5,966 bases of DNA, taken from assembly GCA_029239545.1 (NCBI GenBank), contig JARBUQ010000311.1:1-5966 (forward strand). The letters run 5' to 3'. The notes below the pieces were generated by a model. That model made no database searches, was not told where the DNA came from, and worked only from the letters and a program-made list of their open reading frames with translations. Below, piece by piece: positions 5,089-5,966 of the stretch. The translations under genes and the position numbers were made by a program. This DNA comes from Paenibacillus sp. GTDB lineage: Bacteria > Bacillota > Bacilli > Paenibacillales > NBRC-103111. Within the stretch, counting starts at the first letter, position 1; every line of letters starts with the position of its first letter.

Positions 5089-5966
5089 CTACGGGCCAAC
5101 AGGAGTACGCATTTCAACCCAGTCAGTTCCGAGCGCATTCGAACTTCCTGCCGTCACCTTTATCCAGCCAGTTACGGTATAAGGATTCGAACCAGGACTA
5201 ATGATTGCAGGATTGGCGTTCATCACGACCTTTCCCAGAACCCATTGACCTGAACTTGGTGCCGAGGTGCCCATATTCATATCACCAGCCGCTTCAGCAT
5301 AACCTGACCATACGGCAGGGGCGTATTGATCAAGCGCATAGATGGAGAAAGAACGCATGTAGAGTGCCGCCGTGCCTTTCCAAAATAAGATTCTGACTTT
5401 TTTCACATCGCTAGTGACATTGAAATAAAAATCGGCATTGGCGTCGGTGGAAGTTGAATAAGTACCCCCGAAATAACTGGCCCGCCAAAAGACGCCGTAA
5501 TTCACCTTGGCCTTCACATAAGCGTTGGCCTTTGTACCGTCCAGATCCGTCAATATATTGCCAGCCGCATCGTAGCAGGCTATATGAATGCGTCCTCCAT
5601 TGGTTGCGACACAGTCTCGTTTCACGACGAATCGTTTACATAGTGTAGTATCCACGAATACACCTACAGCACCGTCTGTGCTGCTCGTCATCTCCATATA
5701 ATCCGTGTTTATAGTCATTTTGTAGGAGGAGTAAATCGTACTGTTGGAATGCAAACCGAAGCTGACTCCCGGAATATGTACGGCCGTTGAACCATCATAG
5801 TAACATGCCTTTTTATGGAGAGCTCCGGATGTGAAGACAAGGGCGGGAAATTCGGACAAATTATTGCGTCTGGAGCGATAAAAGGATGAAGCGCTTTCAG
5901 ATTGATCATCAACATTTACTGAGCCATAGCCTGTCATGATCGTGTTCTCTCTGGAATTATTAAGCA
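5089..5966 (-). CDS. Phage-tail-like or cell-surface beta-rich protein, C-terminal part (5' end probably outside window)
   Basis: The minus-strand frame is open from the right edge to the stop at 5091-5089, at least 291 residues. An internal ATG (5937-5935) has only a weak GAGAG upstream, and the nine residues before it (LNNSRENTI) read naturally into it, so the gene probably starts beyond the window. The chain is rich in S, T, G, N and aromatic residues and looks all-beta. Numbered from that ATG, about 40-205 resembles a jelly-roll carbohydrate-binding domain (for example GRIHIACYDAAGNI and VKKVRILFWKGTAALYMRSF). The last 60 residues (APSSGQWVLGKVVMNANP ... GWIKVTAG ... WVEMRTPVGP) follow the P-x-x-G-x-W-x-x-G-x-x-V-x-N...GWxxVTAG pattern that ends many phage tail-fibre and Paenibacillus beta-helix surface proteins. 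No signal peptide, catalytic motif or membrane helix is visible. No enzyme activity can be assigned. It converges on mtnN and is probably accessory rather than core. Confidence 0.72.
   Translation of the reverse strand, partial: LNNSRENTIMTGYGSVNVDDQSESASSFYRSRRNNLSEFPALVFTSGALHKKACYYDGSTAVHIPGVSFGLHSNSTIYSSYKMTINTDYMEMTSSTDGAVGVFVDTTLCKRFVVKRDCVATNGGRIHIACYDAAGNILTDLDGTKANAYVKAKVNYGVFWRASYFGGTYSTSTDANADFYFNVTSDVKKVRILFWKGTAALYMRSFSIYALDQYAPAVWSGYAEAAGDMNMGTSAPSSGQWVLGKVVMNANPAIISPGSNPYTVTGWIKVTAGSSNALGTDWVEMRTPVGP

Overview
The window looks like chromosomal DNA of a low-to-moderate GC Bacillota, most likely a Paenibacillus or close relative. Three things support this: a textbook CcpA, a bacillithiol-linked YtxJ/BrxC protein (bacillithiol is a Bacilli thiol), and strong AAGGAGG-type ribosome binding sites with hairpin-plus-T-run terminators. 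The genus is an inference from protein character and the style of intergenic repeats; no search was run.

Layout, left to right. Positions 1-434 (minus) hold the N-terminal 144 residues of an ECF sigma factor cut by the left edge. Positions 435-963 hold no gene: they carry the sigma promoter candidate, a leftward terminator, a four-unit array of 15-bp palindromic repeats, about 140 bp of plain sequence and a second leftward terminator. Positions 964-1488 (minus) encode a DJ-1/PfpI-family protein, divergent from a VanZ-like membrane protein (1637-2041, plus). Then come four plus-strand genes: a CxC/CxxC zinc-ribbon protein (2152-2574), YtxJ/BrxC (2716-3081), CcpA (3232-4236) and methylthioadenosine/S-adenosylhomocysteine nucleosidase (4320-5021). 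Convergent to these, 5089-5966 (minus) is the C-terminal part of a phage-tail-like or cell-surface carbohydrate-binding-type protein that continues beyond the right edge.

Most genes appear to be separate transcription units, since good terminators follow pfpI, the zinc-ribbon gene and ccpA. Themes are stress and redox housekeeping (PfpI, BrxC), carbon regulation (CcpA) and methyl-cycle salvage (MtnN). The ytxJ-ccpA neighbourhood is conserved in Bacillus, where aroA lies between them.

I see no clear undescribed multi-gene system. The most unusual items are the palindrome array at 603-775, the tandem palindromes over the mtnN stop codon, the orphan terminator at 550-586, and the edge-cut tail-like gene. 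Most of the rest is ordinary core genome.
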